Assembly: GCF_011612585.1 (NCBI RefSeq)
Contig: NZ_CP050133.1
Span: 1,178,001 to 1,242,000 of the forward strand
From: Streptococcus cristatus ATCC 51100
Lineage (GTDB): Bacteria > Bacillota > Bacilli > Lactobacillales > Streptococcaceae
Length of the DNA: 64,000 nucleotides
Reading direction: 5' to 3'
The notes beneath the pieces are model-generated. The model saw only the letters and a program-made list of their open reading frames with translations. It was not told where the DNA came from and did not search any database. Below, piece after piece: positions 26,092 to 34,812 of the stretch (position 1 is the stretch's first letter; the number at the start of each line of letters is the position of its first letter). The translations under genes were made by a program, and so were the position numbers.

Positions 26092-27252
26092 TTAAAGTCC
26101 TCTTTTTCGGATGATCCGATAAGTCATCAGACAGCAGAGGAGCATGAGAGAGAGCCGGATCATGATCACGCTGACACCATTTGCGGTAAAATCATTGAAG
26201 AAAAATCCTTTGCTATTGGAAAGTTTCAATAAGATTCCTTCCGTTCCATCGGTTGAAATTGAAAAAATAGTTAGTATCTTATTCATCAGACCATCTCTGA
26301 AGATATTCATCAAAAAGTCTGGAGCCAAGAACATCCCTACAGAACTTGCAAATGTTGCTAGCGGCGACTTTGTCAAACTAGATATGAGAACCATCACCCC
26401 AAGAATAAAGAGTAAACCAACAAACTGGAATAGAATAAGGCGAATCAACAATTCTAAGAGATTCATATGGACAGGGAATTGCAAAATATTATAAATGGTC
26501 GAAATCCATTCCAAATTCATCTGGACACTGGTATCCCAACCACTCCAACCAAAGTAGGTTCCAAACACCAGCAAAACAAGGCTATTAACAAGGACAAATG
26601 TTAAAGTAGCAATTCCAAAAACAGATACGATTTTTGCAATCGTTAACTGATTGCGACCATATTTAGTTGTCAAAAGTAATGAATCCATCTTTCTTGCTCG
26701 ATCACCTGAGAAAACAGAGCAGCAAATATAGATCACAAATACCACCATTAAACTAAAAGCTGCATTTAAGGTATTAAATAACTTATGCCAAGGTGCAAAA
26801 TTTCCCAGCTTTAAAGTTTTTAAAGGGAAATAGGACTGCAGCTCTTCTTGCGACTTGAGGCTAATCCGGTCATAATGTAAGACATCGTCAGATTTATAGG
26901 TATCTGTTAAAATTTCTTGAGAATTGGGGACGAGACGATCAATAGTATACCAGGAAAACATATCATACAAATCATTCTGTTTGAAATAGGGCATATTCGC
27001 TGCATAGTTATTAACGATTTTATCCATTAACTCATCAGATAAATAACCAGTATGCTCTTCAGCAATCTTTTGTTTGATCACAACTGCTTGTCTTCCATGT
27101 ATTCGATCAGCTGAAGATCCGCTAATCTGTCCATCATTAAAAAAATTTGCATAAAACAATCCAGCTAAAACCAGCATAATAGCCAGGACTGCACCTAAAA
27201 CTGATTTCTTTTTTAATAATTTTTTCAATTCAAAAGGAACTAATGCTATCAT
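26092..27252 (-). CDS. ABC exporter permease
   Basis: A 386-residue ABC-2-type permease with an N-terminal basic segment (FELKKLLKKKSVLG), one helix, a large external loop (about residues 45-165) and then five more helices. Such permeases pair with a single ATPase to export or detach peptides and antibiotics, or to protect against them. It overlaps the ATPase gene by four bases. Part of the unit controlled by the promoter at 28270-28337. Confidence 0.82.
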   Translation of the reverse strand: MIALVPFELKKLLKKKSVLGAVLAIMLVLAGLFYANFFNDGQISGSSADRIHGRQAVVIKQKIAEEHTGYLSDELMDKIVNNYAANMPYFKQNDLYDMFSWYTIDRLVPNSQEILTDTYKSDDVLHYDRISLKSQEELQSYFPLKTLKLGNFAPWHKLFNTLNAAFSLMVVFVIYICCSVFSGDRARKMDSLLLTTKYGRNQLTIAKIVSVFGIATLTFVLVNSLVLLVFGTYFGWSGWDTSVQMNLEWISTIYNILQFPVHMNLLELLIRLILFQFVGLLFILGVMVLISSLTKSPLATFASSVGMFLAPDFLMNIFRDGLMNKILTIFSISTDGTEGILLKLSNSKGFFFNDFTANGVSVIMIRLSLMLLCCLMTYRIIRKRGL

Positions 27253-28112
27253 CCATTTGCCTCCTCTCTAAAGTAATAAATATACAAATCTTCCAGACTT
27301 GGAATCACCCCTTGCGCCCCTTCGACAGGACTCTCATCGCTAATAACCCGCAAGACGATACCGTCTGGTTCTATCCGCTCATTCACAATTACATAATCCT
27401 TTGCAAAACGCTGCCACTCACGCTCAGAAACACGAAATTCCCAAACTTGCCCCTCGATAAGTGAAAGAAGTTCCTTAGCACTACCTCTCTCCACAAAGTT
27501 TCCATCTTTTAGGATTAGGATTTCCTTGGCAATCGCTTCTACGTCCGATACGATATGGGTAGATAAGAGGATGATTTTATCAGCTGATAGCTCACTGATA
27601 ATATTTCTGAATTTCACCCTTTCCTTGGGATCCAGTCCCACGGTTGGCTCATCTAAAATCAATACTTTGGGATGATTGAGAAGTGCCTGCGCAATGCCCA
27701 GTCTTTGCTTCATACCACCCGAATAGGAAGCAATCTTCTTTTTCCGAACATCGTATAAACCAGTAAGTTTCAAAAACTTATCGCTCTCTACTCTGGCTTG
27801 TTTCTTCGTCATTCCCTTAAGAGCGGCCATATATAAAAGGAAATCGAGCCCCGTAAAGTTATGATAATAAGAAAAATCTTGAGGCAAGAATCCGAGATAC
27901 TGGATATAATCTTCTGTATGTGATGCCCCATCACACTTTATCCTTCCTTGGCTCGGCTTTATGAGATCACAAATGATATTCATCAGGGTCGTCTTACCCG
28001 TACCATTTGCCCCAAGCAAACCATAAACTCCCTCAGTAAATTCACAGGAAATATCTTTGAGCACAGACTTAGAGCCATAGCTCTTGCTAATGCCTATCAT
28101 TTCTAATTTCAT
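27249..28112 (-). CDS. ABC exporter ATPase
   Basis: A 287-residue ATP-binding subunit. Walker A GANGTGKTT (about residues 33-41), signature YSGGMKQRLGIAQ (about 131-143), Walker B VLILDEPTVGLDP and the switch STH are all present. The C-terminal 60 residues form a domain common in BcrA-like exporters. I chose the ATG at 28112 with GGAGGG upstream. The long leader of about 150 bases starts at a LytTR-type promoter. Confidence 0.88.
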   Translation of the reverse strand: MKLEMIGISKSYGSKSVLKDISCEFTEGVYGLLGANGTGKTTLMNIICDLIKPSQGRIKCDGASHTEDYIQYLGFLPQDFSYYHNFTGLDFLLYMAALKGMTKKQARVESDKFLKLTGLYDVRKKKIASYSGGMKQRLGIAQALLNHPKVLILDEPTVGLDPKERVKFRNIISELSADKIILLSTHIVSDVEAIAKEILILKDGNFVERGSAKELLSLIEGQVWEFRVSEREWQRFAKDYVIVNERIEPDGIVLRVISDESPVEGAQGVIPSLEDLYIYYFREEANG

Positions 28113-28269
28113 AGATGCCCTCCATTCCAAAAAGTGCCATTAGAGATAGCAAATCACTATTTTCCCAAAATCACAAACATTATTATACTGTTATTATAAC
28201 ATAAATTTTTGATTAAAAGTTTTTTTAACAGACTTCAACCATTTGCAAAGTCAATCTTAACCTGCTTAG

Positions 28270-28337
28270 ATTATAGCGCACTTTCTCCAAATAACAAGCC
28301 GAAAATCATAAACAGTCTGCATTTCATCCTAAATGGT
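28270..28337 (-). promoter_or_regulatory. LytTR-type promoter of the ABC exporter
   Basis: On the minus strand: repeat ACCATTTAGG (28337-28328), 11 bases, repeat ACTGTTTATG (28316-28307), 31 bases, then -10 TATAAT (28275-28270). The repeat period is 21 bp, as in ComE/LytTR boxes. The rest of the 28131-28557 gap holds no gene that I can support. Confidence 0.75.
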
Positions 28338-28557
28338 CATTTGAAGAAAAAAACACAGCACTTGCTGGGAGCAAATGCTGGTTTTACTGAAAAAATAAAG
28401 TCAAAACTATAAAATTACAAAGAGCATAAGAAAGAATTGACCAGCAGGATATTCCGTATCGTCTTCTTGAAAAAATGCTATAAGAAATATTCTTAGAAAA
28501 CATCATGAAAAAGTAAGACAGAGAGAGTATAGCGATATTCCGTTCAATTTAGCAAAT

Positions 28558-28962
28558 CTAATTTGTTTTATGTTTTCTACTAGCTACCTTGGCATATTTT
28601 ATTCCCCAAATAAGTAGAATAAGTAAGATAAATAATAAAATAGTGGATATCAGAGCAATTAATTTTTGAAAGTCATCACTAATCGTTATTAGTCTGTAAG
28701 AACTAAATATAAACAGAGCCAAAGTCAAAATAGTAAAGATAATCTGGTTTGATAAGATGTCGGAACTTCTTTCTTTTTTTATTTGGTTCATAAAATAAAG
28801 ATTCAACACAAGATTGCTCACAAGTATCAAATAAAAACAAATCTGGACTAGAAGCGATGCTTTAAAAACCTGGTTACTTAAAATTATAATGAATAGAGCC
28901 AGACTAGGAAGCTGGGCAGTTAAAAATCGCATTAGATATGTATTGCTATATAATTTCTTCAT
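28558..28962 (-). CDS. Small four-helix membrane protein
   Basis: A 134-residue protein with four predicted membrane helices and a basic C-terminus (VASRKHKTN). The family is not recognised. The ATG has TTAGGAG upstream. It has its own LytTR-type promoter (29082-29148) with the same geometry as those of the kinase operon and the ABC exporter, so it belongs to the same regulon. An immunity or sensor-inhibitor role would fit LytTR systems but is not shown. Confidence 0.72.
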   Translation of the reverse strand: MKKLYSNTYLMRFLTAQLPSLALFIIILSNQVFKASLLVQICFYLILVSNLVLNLYFMNQIKKERSSDILSNQIIFTILTLALFIFSSYRLITISDDFQKLIALISTILLFILLILLIWGIKYAKVASRKHKTN

Positions 28963-29081
28963 TTCTTGTCACTCCTAACAATTAAATAACAAAAAACCAG
29001 ACAACAGTTTGAGTTTAAGTTATATTTGTCTATAAACAAGGCATTTCTCTTAGTGTCTTCGTATTCTTAAACCCTATATTA

Positions 29082-29148
29082 ATTATAGCACTTTTAAACA
29101 GGTATGGCATAAAAAATCTTAAATTGTCTTTTTTTACTCATAAACAGT
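29082..29148 (-). promoter_or_regulatory. LytTR-type promoter of the small membrane protein gene
   Basis: On the minus strand: repeat ACTGTTTATG (29148-29139), 11 bases, repeat ACAATTTAAG (29127-29118), 30 bases, then an extended -10 with TATAAT (29087-29082). Same design as the promoters at 28270 and 31675. Confidence 0.75.
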
Positions 29149-29209
29149 TCTTGTTACTCTCATTGAGTTAAATCAAGTAGCAAATCTAATCATTCGCAAT
29201 CTAATAGAT

Positions 29210-30547
29210 TCATTTTATCTCCAACTCTTGTCTAAAAGAGTGATCATGACTAGTGGTACGCAGAGAAACATTGGGATAGTGGCTGATAATATTTTGAACA
29301 TTGGAGAGACCAAGCCCTCTATTTTCTCCTTTAGTGCTAAAACCCTTTTTAAAAATATTATCGGAATGGATAGAAAACTCTTTTATTGTATTCTCAACAA
29401 TAAAAATCTGTCTACCTTCCTGCTCTAAAAAGGCAAAAGAAACTACTGGATGACTAGTCTCCACTGCTGCTTCTATAGCATTATCAGCCAGTATGGAAAC
29501 AATCGTGATAAAATCAAGCAACTCCATTCCTTGAGGTTTGATTTCTTGAGGAACTTCCAAGCCAATTTCTATTCCCTTGCTCTGAGCTTCTAGAAATTTT
29601 GCTGACAATACGCTCTTGAGAGCATCATTGTGAATATTGGACAGACGGCCTAAATCATATTTAGATTGGTTGAGTGCTTGACCCGAGTCTTTAAGGACTT
29701 GGTTATAAATCTGCTCAATGGCTGGTAAATCATGCGTATCAATTCCTAACTTCAGACTCCTTAAAATATTGATGTAATCATGCCGGAAACTTCGCAACTC
29801 ATTATAAAGTTCTTCAATATGCTGACTGTAATCGGACATATTTCTTAACTGTAACTCTCTTTGTTCACTTAACTGCTGTTGAATTCGCTCTCGCAAATTA
29901 CGGTCTAGGATATTAAGTGAGATAAGGAAAATAATGATGTAAATAACTACGACCAACTCTCTATATAATAAAGCATCTATTCTATACATCACTTCCAAAT
30001 AAGAAAAAATTTGAACTAGTAAATAATAAATTAACATGGAAATATTCAAAAAGATTATTATTTTTCTATCTTCTCTGGGATTCTGCTGTTTATTCAATAT
30101 TTCAAAATTATATTGGAGCACATTAGGAATTACAAATGAGAGAATACTTGCAGTCAGTGCTGAGATAGTTAATAGAGTTTTATTATGGCTAATTTGCTGA
30201 ATATTCGAAAAACCTAAACCAGGTAGGATAAAAAAAGTTATAGAGCGATGCAGTAGATTCCAAAGGACAATTGGGAAAAGACCATAAAAAATCGATAAAT
30301 ATTTTGATACATTTTTACTTATTACTAAGCTAAAAATCAAAAAGAAAAGAGGCATAAATAAATAAGACACTAAAGAAAGAATAGAGCTATAAAAGAAAAA
30401 TACTATTATAAAGCCAGAAACATAATAAACTATAATCGCCAGAATATATTGATATCGGCTCAAATGATTACCACTAATACGTGAATACATAACAAATAAT
30501 ATTAAAATTTGAATAAGATCTAAAACTATTTCTAATCCTATAACCAT
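29210..30547 (-). CDS. HPK10-type sensor histidine kinase
   Basis: A 445-residue kinase with about six or seven N-terminal membrane helices (to about residue 210), a coiled-coil segment, and an AgrC/ComD-like catalytic part. The phospho-acceptor His is in ELRSFRHDYINIL, the N box is DNAIEAA and the G box KGENRGLGLSN. This architecture usually senses a peptide signal outside the cell. It follows the response regulator gene by 32 bases. No precursor peptide with a double-glycine leader is seen nearby. Confidence 0.9.
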   Translation of the reverse strand: MVIGLEIVLDLIQILILFVMYSRISGNHLSRYQYILAIIVYYVSGFIIVFFFYSSILSLVSYLFMPLFFLIFSLVISKNVSKYLSIFYGLFPIVLWNLLHRSITFFILPGLGFSNIQQISHNKTLLTISALTASILSFVIPNVLQYNFEILNKQQNPREDRKIIIFLNISMLIYYLLVQIFSYLEVMYRIDALLYRELVVVIYIIIFLISLNILDRNLRERIQQQLSEQRELQLRNMSDYSQHIEELYNELRSFRHDYINILRSLKLGIDTHDLPAIEQIYNQVLKDSGQALNQSKYDLGRLSNIHNDALKSVLSAKFLEAQSKGIEIGLEVPQEIKPQGMELLDFITIVSILADNAIEAAVETSHPVVSFAFLEQEGRQIFIVENTIKEFSIHSDNIFKKGFSTKGENRGLGLSNVQNIISHYPNVSLRTTSHDHSFRQELEIK

Positions 30548-30579
30548 AATTCCTCTCCCACTTCTATCATATTACTTCT

Positions 30580-31311
30580 CTACTGCCTTAAAGCTGTCCG
30601 TAATCCTTTCATCTTGAGGCGTGATACATAGCAACTAGCGCCATTAGGAAAATAGGCTATGTTTTCTATCTTATCCAGCTGAGAGATATTCGCTGGATTG
30701 ACCACATAAGAGCGATGACACCGATAGAGACGCTTGTCCTGCTTTGTAATCTCAGAAAGTTGTCCGTAAAATTCGATGCGCTCTTTCTTGGTATAGAGAA
30801 CTAGTCTATGAGGCACTTCTGATGTCTCAAAATAATAGATTTCATTAAAAGGCACCTGAAAATCCGACTTAGAATTTTCAAAGAGAAAAGTTTCCTCAGC
30901 TTGAAAGCTGTCCTTTCTCTCGTAAAGATAGGCCAAGTCCTGCTCAATCTGCTTGATAAAATCTTCCTCAGGCAAACCTTTATCAATAAAGTCAAAAGCT
31001 GATACCTGATAGCGAAAAGTCAAGGGCATAAATTCTGAGTGAGTCGTCACAAATACAATCAGAGCATAGGGGTCCAACTTGCGAATCTTTCCTGCCACCT
31101 CTAGTCCCTTCTGCGTCTCTTGCTTAATCTCAATATCCAAAAAGAAAATCTGATGGCTCCCCCGTTCCCTTACTGCATCAATCAGCATGTCCGGCTTGCC
31201 ATAGATTTCTAAAAAATGGCATTCCCAGCCATTCTTTTCCAGAATCCCCTGAATGGTTGACTCCATATAGGCTTGTTGCTTAAGATCATCTTCTAATACA
31301 AAAATTTTCAT
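30580..31311 (-). CDS. LytTR-family response regulator
   Basis: A 243-residue regulator of the AgrA/ComE/BlpR type. The receiver domain starts MKIFVLEDDL, with the phosphorylated Asp in IFFLDIEI near residue 57. The C-terminal LytTR DNA-binding domain includes IYYFETSE and CHRSYVVN. I chose the ATG at 31311, with GGAAGGAAG upstream; it lies 1 base after the stop of the stand-alone LytTR gene. It is the natural candidate to bind the three direct-repeat promoters. Confidence 0.92.
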   Translation of the reverse strand: MKIFVLEDDLKQQAYMESTIQGILEKNGWECHFLEIYGKPDMLIDAVRERGSHQIFFLDIEIKQETQKGLEVAGKIRKLDPYALIVFVTTHSEFMPLTFRYQVSAFDFIDKGLPEEDFIKQIEQDLAYLYERKDSFQAEETFLFENSKSDFQVPFNEIYYFETSEVPHRLVLYTKKERIEFYGQLSEITKQDKRLYRCHRSYVVNPANISQLDKIENIAYFPNGASCYVSRLKMKGLRTALRQ

Positions 31312-31312
31312 C

Positions 31313-31654
31313 TTATTTTCTTCCTTCCTGAGACCAGCGCTTGATGAGACTGGATAAATGACGCCTTGAGCAGACAATATCTCCTAAGTCAGACCGCTCA
31401 AAGAACAAGCTTTTACGCTCCCTGTTAAATCCTTGAACCTTGGCTAAATTGACCAGTGTTTGACGATTACAGTGAACCAACTCATCAGGATAGAGCTTAG
31501 CCAGCTCAGTCAGAGAAGCCCTAAAGCTGTAGTTGCCTTGTCTAGTGAAGATAAGAACAGTGTGCGTCTTTTGAGGATGGGACTGGACATAGTAAATTGT
31601 TGAAAGATCCAGCTTTCGAAGAGTACTGCCGTCTTTGATTATGATAGTAGCCAT
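31313..31654 (-). CDS. Stand-alone LytTR DNA-binding protein
   Basis: A 113-residue protein made of one LytTR domain (IYYVQSHPQKTHTV, LVHCNRQTLVNLAKV, CSRRHLSSLIKR) with no receiver domain. It heads the operon with the response regulator and kinase and has a perfect AAAGGAGG ribosome site. Two LytTR proteins in one operon is uncommon; this one may act as a constitutive activator, as a competitor for the same boxes or as a partner of the full regulator. Confidence 0.88.
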   Translation of the reverse strand: MATIIIKDGSTLRKLDLSTIYYVQSHPQKTHTVLIFTRQGNYSFRASLTELAKLYPDELVHCNRQTLVNLAKVQGFNRERKSLFFERSDLGDIVCSRRHLSSLIKRWSQEGRK

Positions 31655-31674
31655 TTGTCTACCTCCTTTGCTCT

Positions 31675-31742
31675 AGCATAGCACAGGTCGCATCGCAAAC
31701 GACTCCCAAATCCTAAATGGTAGCTGAGAAGTCTTAAATGGT
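31675..31742 (-). promoter_or_regulatory. LytTR-type promoter of the regulator-kinase operon
   Basis: On the minus strand: repeat ACCATTTAAG (31742-31733), 11 bases, repeat ACCATTTAGG (31721-31712), 31 bases, then -10 TATGCT (31680-31675), giving a leader of only about 15 bases before the ATG. This predicts autoregulation. Confidence 0.78.
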
Positions 31743-31837
31743 CTCAGAAGCACTAAGTAAAAACTTACTTGTTAGGTAAGTTTTCACGATCTATTATTTC
31801 AGTCTGATGTATTGGTGACAAACAGTTGTACGAACTC

Positions 31838-32410
31838 TTACTTTTTCTTTTTCTGTGGGAAAAGAGGCATGCCCAACGCAGCAATCTTTTCAGCTGGCAC
31901 CTTCATGCCTTCTTTGATCCATTTGGAAAGCACCGAAACAACCGCAGAACTCCAGAATGAATTCATATAGGAATTAGCTGTCTTCTTTCCACCTTTGCTA
32001 CGCTTTTCAAGGAAATCAAAGACCGCCTGCGTCAGCAACTTTTCAAAATTATAGTCAATAGCCAGACTAATGACACGCGCTTCCTTCTTGGCTTCCTTAA
32101 AAAGAAAAAGCCAAATCTGGTACATTTCTGTCTTGAAATTAAACTGCTCCAGCTTGTCGACAATTCCCTGAACCGTATTTTTGAAAATTCCCTCTAGGAT
32201 TTCTTCTTTGGAGCTATAGTTACGATAAAAGGCTGCGCGCGAAACCCCAGCTCGCTCGACTAATTCAGAGATGGTAATCTTTTTCAAATCTTTTTTCTCT
32301 AGCAGTTGCATCAGAGAAATTTCCAAGGATTCCTTCGTAATTCGATTAGATTCTTGATTATAAATTTTTAAATTTGCGAGGGATTTTTCTGATATTTTCT
32401 TTTCCGCCAT
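31838..32410 (-). CDS. TetR/AcrR family transcriptional regulator
   Basis: A 190-residue regulator with the TetR helix-turn-helix at about residues 45-65 (ITISELVERAGVSRAAFYRNYSSKEEI). The ligand-binding C-terminal part ends in a Lys run. It diverges from the degV-like gene, with a strong promoter between them, and may control itself and that gene. Target otherwise unknown. Confidence 0.88.
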   Translation of the reverse strand: MAEKKISEKSLANLKIYNQESNRITKESLEISLMQLLEKKDLKKITISELVERAGVSRAAFYRNYSSKEEILEGIFKNTVQGIVDKLEQFNFKTEMYQIWLFLFKEAKKEARVISLAIDYNFEKLLTQAVFDFLEKRSKGGKKTANSYMNSFWSSAVVSVLSKWIKEGMKVPAEKIAALGMPLFPQKKKK

Positions 32411-32476
32411 AACAATTTCTTTCTTCCTGTATCAGCTGAGAATTAAGGCTTTATATCAAAGCATCTTCATGTTATA

Positions 32477-32505
32477 ATTGTAAGAAAAGACATGTTTTTT
32501 GTCAA
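32477..32505 (-). promoter_or_regulatory. Promoter of the TetR gene
   Basis: Minus strand: -35 TTGACA (32505-32500), 17 bases, -10 TACAAT (32482-32477). A plus-strand TATAAT at 32473-32478 overlaps it and could serve the degV-like gene, so both directions share this short region. Confidence 0.75.
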
Positions 32506-32536
32506 TGTAGAGAACTGATAGAGCAGGGGAAACTAA

Positions 32537-33379
32537 ATGACTTGGAAAATTGTTGCCGATTCTGGCTGTGACTACCGTGAGATTACAGATCTGGCCAACC
32601 AAACAAAGTTTGAGAGCGTGCCGCTAACCATTCAGATCGATAATGAGATTTTTGTAGATAACGCTCATCTCGATATTGATGATATGATGGAAAAAATGTA
32701 CGCTACTTCAACCGCTTCAAAATCAGCCTGCCCAAGCCCTGATGACTACCTCAGAAGCTTTGAAGGAGCTGAAAATATCTTTGTCGTGACAATTACGGGC
32801 TCTCTTTCTGGTAGCCACAATAGCGCCCAGCTAGCTAAAAAACTTTTCTTAGAAGAAAACCCAACAGCAAATATCCATGTTATTGACAGTCTTTCGGCTG
32901 GTGGCGAAGTTGATTTGATTGTCAAAAAATTGAACGAGCTCATCAAAGAAGGGCTTTCTTTCGAGCAAGTCGTAGAAGCCATCACCCACTACCAAGAAAA
33001 TACGAAACTTCTCTTTGTACTAGCTAAGGTAGATAATCTGGTCAAGAATGGTCGGCTCAGCAAGCTGATTGGTGCAGTTGTCGGCCTCCTCAATATTCGC
33101 ATGGTCGGCGAAGCCAGCGATACTGGTACTCTGGAGCTTCTCCAAAAAGCTAGAGGGGCTAAAAAGGCCCTGACTGCTGCTGTCGATGAAGTTCTGAAAG
33201 CTGGATATAAGGGCGGCCGCATTATCATTGCTCATCGCAATAACGAGAAATTTTGCCAGCAATTTTCGGAAGTCATCAAGGAAAAATTCCCAGCTGCCGA
33301 CATTTCATTCCTACCAACTTCTGGACTTTGCAGCTTTTATGCGGAAGAAGGCGGCCTCTTAATGGGCTACGAAATTTAA
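32537..33379 (+). CDS. DegV family fatty-acid-binding protein
   Basis: A 280-residue DegV/FakB-type protein that binds a fatty acid for phosphorylation by the FakA kinase. Family marks: IVADSGCDYRE at the start, TITGSLSGSHNSA near residue 90, and the C-terminal GGLLMGYE. It is divergent from the TetR gene. Fatty acid choice cannot be told from sequence. Confidence 0.92.
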   Translation: MTWKIVADSGCDYREITDLANQTKFESVPLTIQIDNEIFVDNAHLDIDDMMEKMYATSTASKSACPSPDDYLRSFEGAENIFVVTITGSLSGSHNSAQLAKKLFLEENPTANIHVIDSLSAGGEVDLIVKKLNELIKEGLSFEQVVEAITHYQENTKLLFVLAKVDNLVKNGRLSKLIGAVVGLLNIRMVGEASDTGTLELLQKARGAKKALTAAVDEVLKAGYKGGRIIIAHRNNEKFCQQFSEVIKEKFPAADISFLPTSGLCSFYAEEGGLLMGYEI

Positions 33380-33391
33380 TCCTCTCCTTTT

Positions 33392-33415
33392 GAGCTGAAT
33401 ATCTGTATTCAGCTC
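33392..33415 (+). terminator. Terminator of the degV-like gene
   Basis: GAGCTGAATA / TATTCAGCTC with loop TCTG, followed by TTTACTTTTT, 12 bases after the stop. Confidence 0.85.
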
Positions 33416-33469
33416 TTTACTTTTTCGATTTAATTCGTTAAAATAGAAGAAAGAAAAGGAGTGAATATC

Positions 33470-34246
33470 ATGGCCAGAGGACGCGGTGTCGCTAGCCCCC
33501 AGGATAAGGAGGCAATACGGCTCATTTCTAAAAAAATCAAAACTTTATTGAAGCAAAAGCAAATCAAACAAATTGAACTTTCCCGAGGAACAGGAATTCC
33601 AGCCAGCACTCTTACTGGCTATATCAAAGGAAATTCCCTACCTGTCCTAGAAAATATGCAAAAAATTGCAGACTTCTTTGATATGGATGTCCAAGAGCTG
33701 GATCCTCGCTATTTATCTGTTCATAGCCCTACACCATTTTCGCTAGAGTTCGCAGATATTTTCCAATCTCTAGACCAGAGCCGCAAGCAAGCTGTGACAG
33801 ACTTTGCTAAAAAAGAGCTGGAAAATCAAACGACTGAGGAAAGATTAAAAGATGATTATTTTCCTTACAAGGTCTATGAAAGCTTCCAGACTTTCTTGAA
33901 TAAGCCCGAACAGGCTGACATCGTCTGGTTAGACAAAGAGCTTGACTATGATATCGCCCTCTGGATTCGGACAGATTCGCTGGAACCCAAGTATCCGCAA
34001 GGGTCTGTAGCTCTCATCAAGAATACACATTTTGAATTTGCAGGCGCTATCTATGCCATCGATTACGACGGGCAAACCATTTTGAAAAGAGTTTTCAATG
34101 ATCCAACTGGCATCCGCCTCATTTCTCTCAATAAAAAATACAGCGATAAATTTATCCCGCATCAAGAAGAACCCAAGGTCATCGGCCGTGTCATGGCCGC
34201 CTTTATGCCCTTAGATTTATCAGAACAAGCACAAAAGCCACTTTAG
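33470..34246 (+). CDS. HTH regulator with LexA-like S24 domain
   Basis: A 258-residue protein: XRE helix-turn-helix at about residues 27-57 (IELSRGTGIPASTLTGYIKG), a linker, and a C-terminal S24/LexA fold. The catalytic pair is kept as Ser170 (in IRTDSLEP) and Lys206 (in TILKRVF), spaced as in LexA. No Ala-Gly is found about 35 residues before the Ser, so self-cleavage at the classical site is doubtful. It resembles HdiR-type stress regulators. The ATG at 33470 has AAGGAG upstream; a GTG at 33461 is less likely. Confidence 0.85.
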   Translation: MARGRGVASPQDKEAIRLISKKIKTLLKQKQIKQIELSRGTGIPASTLTGYIKGNSLPVLENMQKIADFFDMDVQELDPRYLSVHSPTPFSLEFADIFQSLDQSRKQAVTDFAKKELENQTTEERLKDDYFPYKVYESFQTFLNKPEQADIVWLDKELDYDIALWIRTDSLEPKYPQGSVALIKNTHFEFAGAIYAIDYDGQTILKRVFNDPTGIRLISLNKKYSDKFIPHQEEPKVIGRVMAAFMPLDLSEQAQKPL

Positions 34247-34263
34247 TACATAAAGCGGCTTTT
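34233..34263. terminator. Bidirectional terminator
   Basis: AAAAGCCACTTTA (34233-34245) pairs with TAAAGCGGCTTTT (34251-34263) with one mismatch, overlapping the stop of the S24 regulator and facing the convergent membrane gene. Confidence 0.75.
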
Positions 34264-34749
34264 CTATTTTTTCTTACTCCCTTTGCTTGCAATCGTGATG
34301 ACTGCTGCTGTCAGAAAGAAAATAATATAAGTGGCAATTGGGAACCAGACATAGCGATGGTCCAAAGTAGGCAGTGGTAGCAAAGGTCTATGACGGCGGC
34401 TCCTCACTCCAAAGTAATGTAGCAAAAGAACCATAGGATTTATATAAAGGAGAGTATTGACTAAGTCTTTCAAAGAAGTGACCCTCTTTGCACTATTTTC
34501 ACGTAGAATAGAACCATAGGCATAGTACAGTAAAACAAGAATATTTATAAACAAAGGAAAAACATAGTTACTCTTTAAATATGTGGGGAGGAAGGGGATT
34601 TGAAAAACTAGGATGCCCGTAATCATTGCAAAAAGAATAAGGACGGAGAAATCCAATAACCAAGCTAGAAAACCATGGCGCTTGAGCCATGTATTCACTT
34701 TATCTAGCCAAAGGCACTCATTCCTATTCATATTTCTATTCACATCCAC
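34264..34749 (-). CDS. Hypothetical membrane protein
   Basis: A 161-residue protein with three or four membrane helices and a basic C-terminus (ASKGSKKK). The spacing of its helices recalls RDD-type proteins but the RDD residues are not clear. Function unknown. It converges with the S24 regulator and follows another small membrane protein gene. Confidence 0.65.
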   Translation of the reverse strand: MDVNRNMNRNECLWLDKVNTWLKRHGFLAWLLDFSVLILFAMITGILVFQIPFLPTYLKSNYVFPLFINILVLLYYAYGSILRENSAKRVTSLKDLVNTLLYINPMVLLLHYFGVRSRRHRPLLPLPTLDHRYVWFPIATYIIFFLTAAVITIASKGSKKK

Positions 34750-34812
34750 ACACTCCCTCTACTAGCTTGTTTGAACGGGTTTTGGAGCTAGATTCCATTG
34801 ACAAGACTTGCA

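Noticed and set aside
28209..28412. A 67-codon plus-strand frame in the gap
   Set aside because: It overlaps the LytTR-type promoter of the ABC exporter, lacks a ribosome site and has no recognisable composition.
29094..29141. A 15-codon minus-strand frame MSKKRQFKIFYAIPV as a possible pheromone
   Set aside because: It has no ribosome site and lies inside the LytTR repeats and promoter of the small membrane protein gene.
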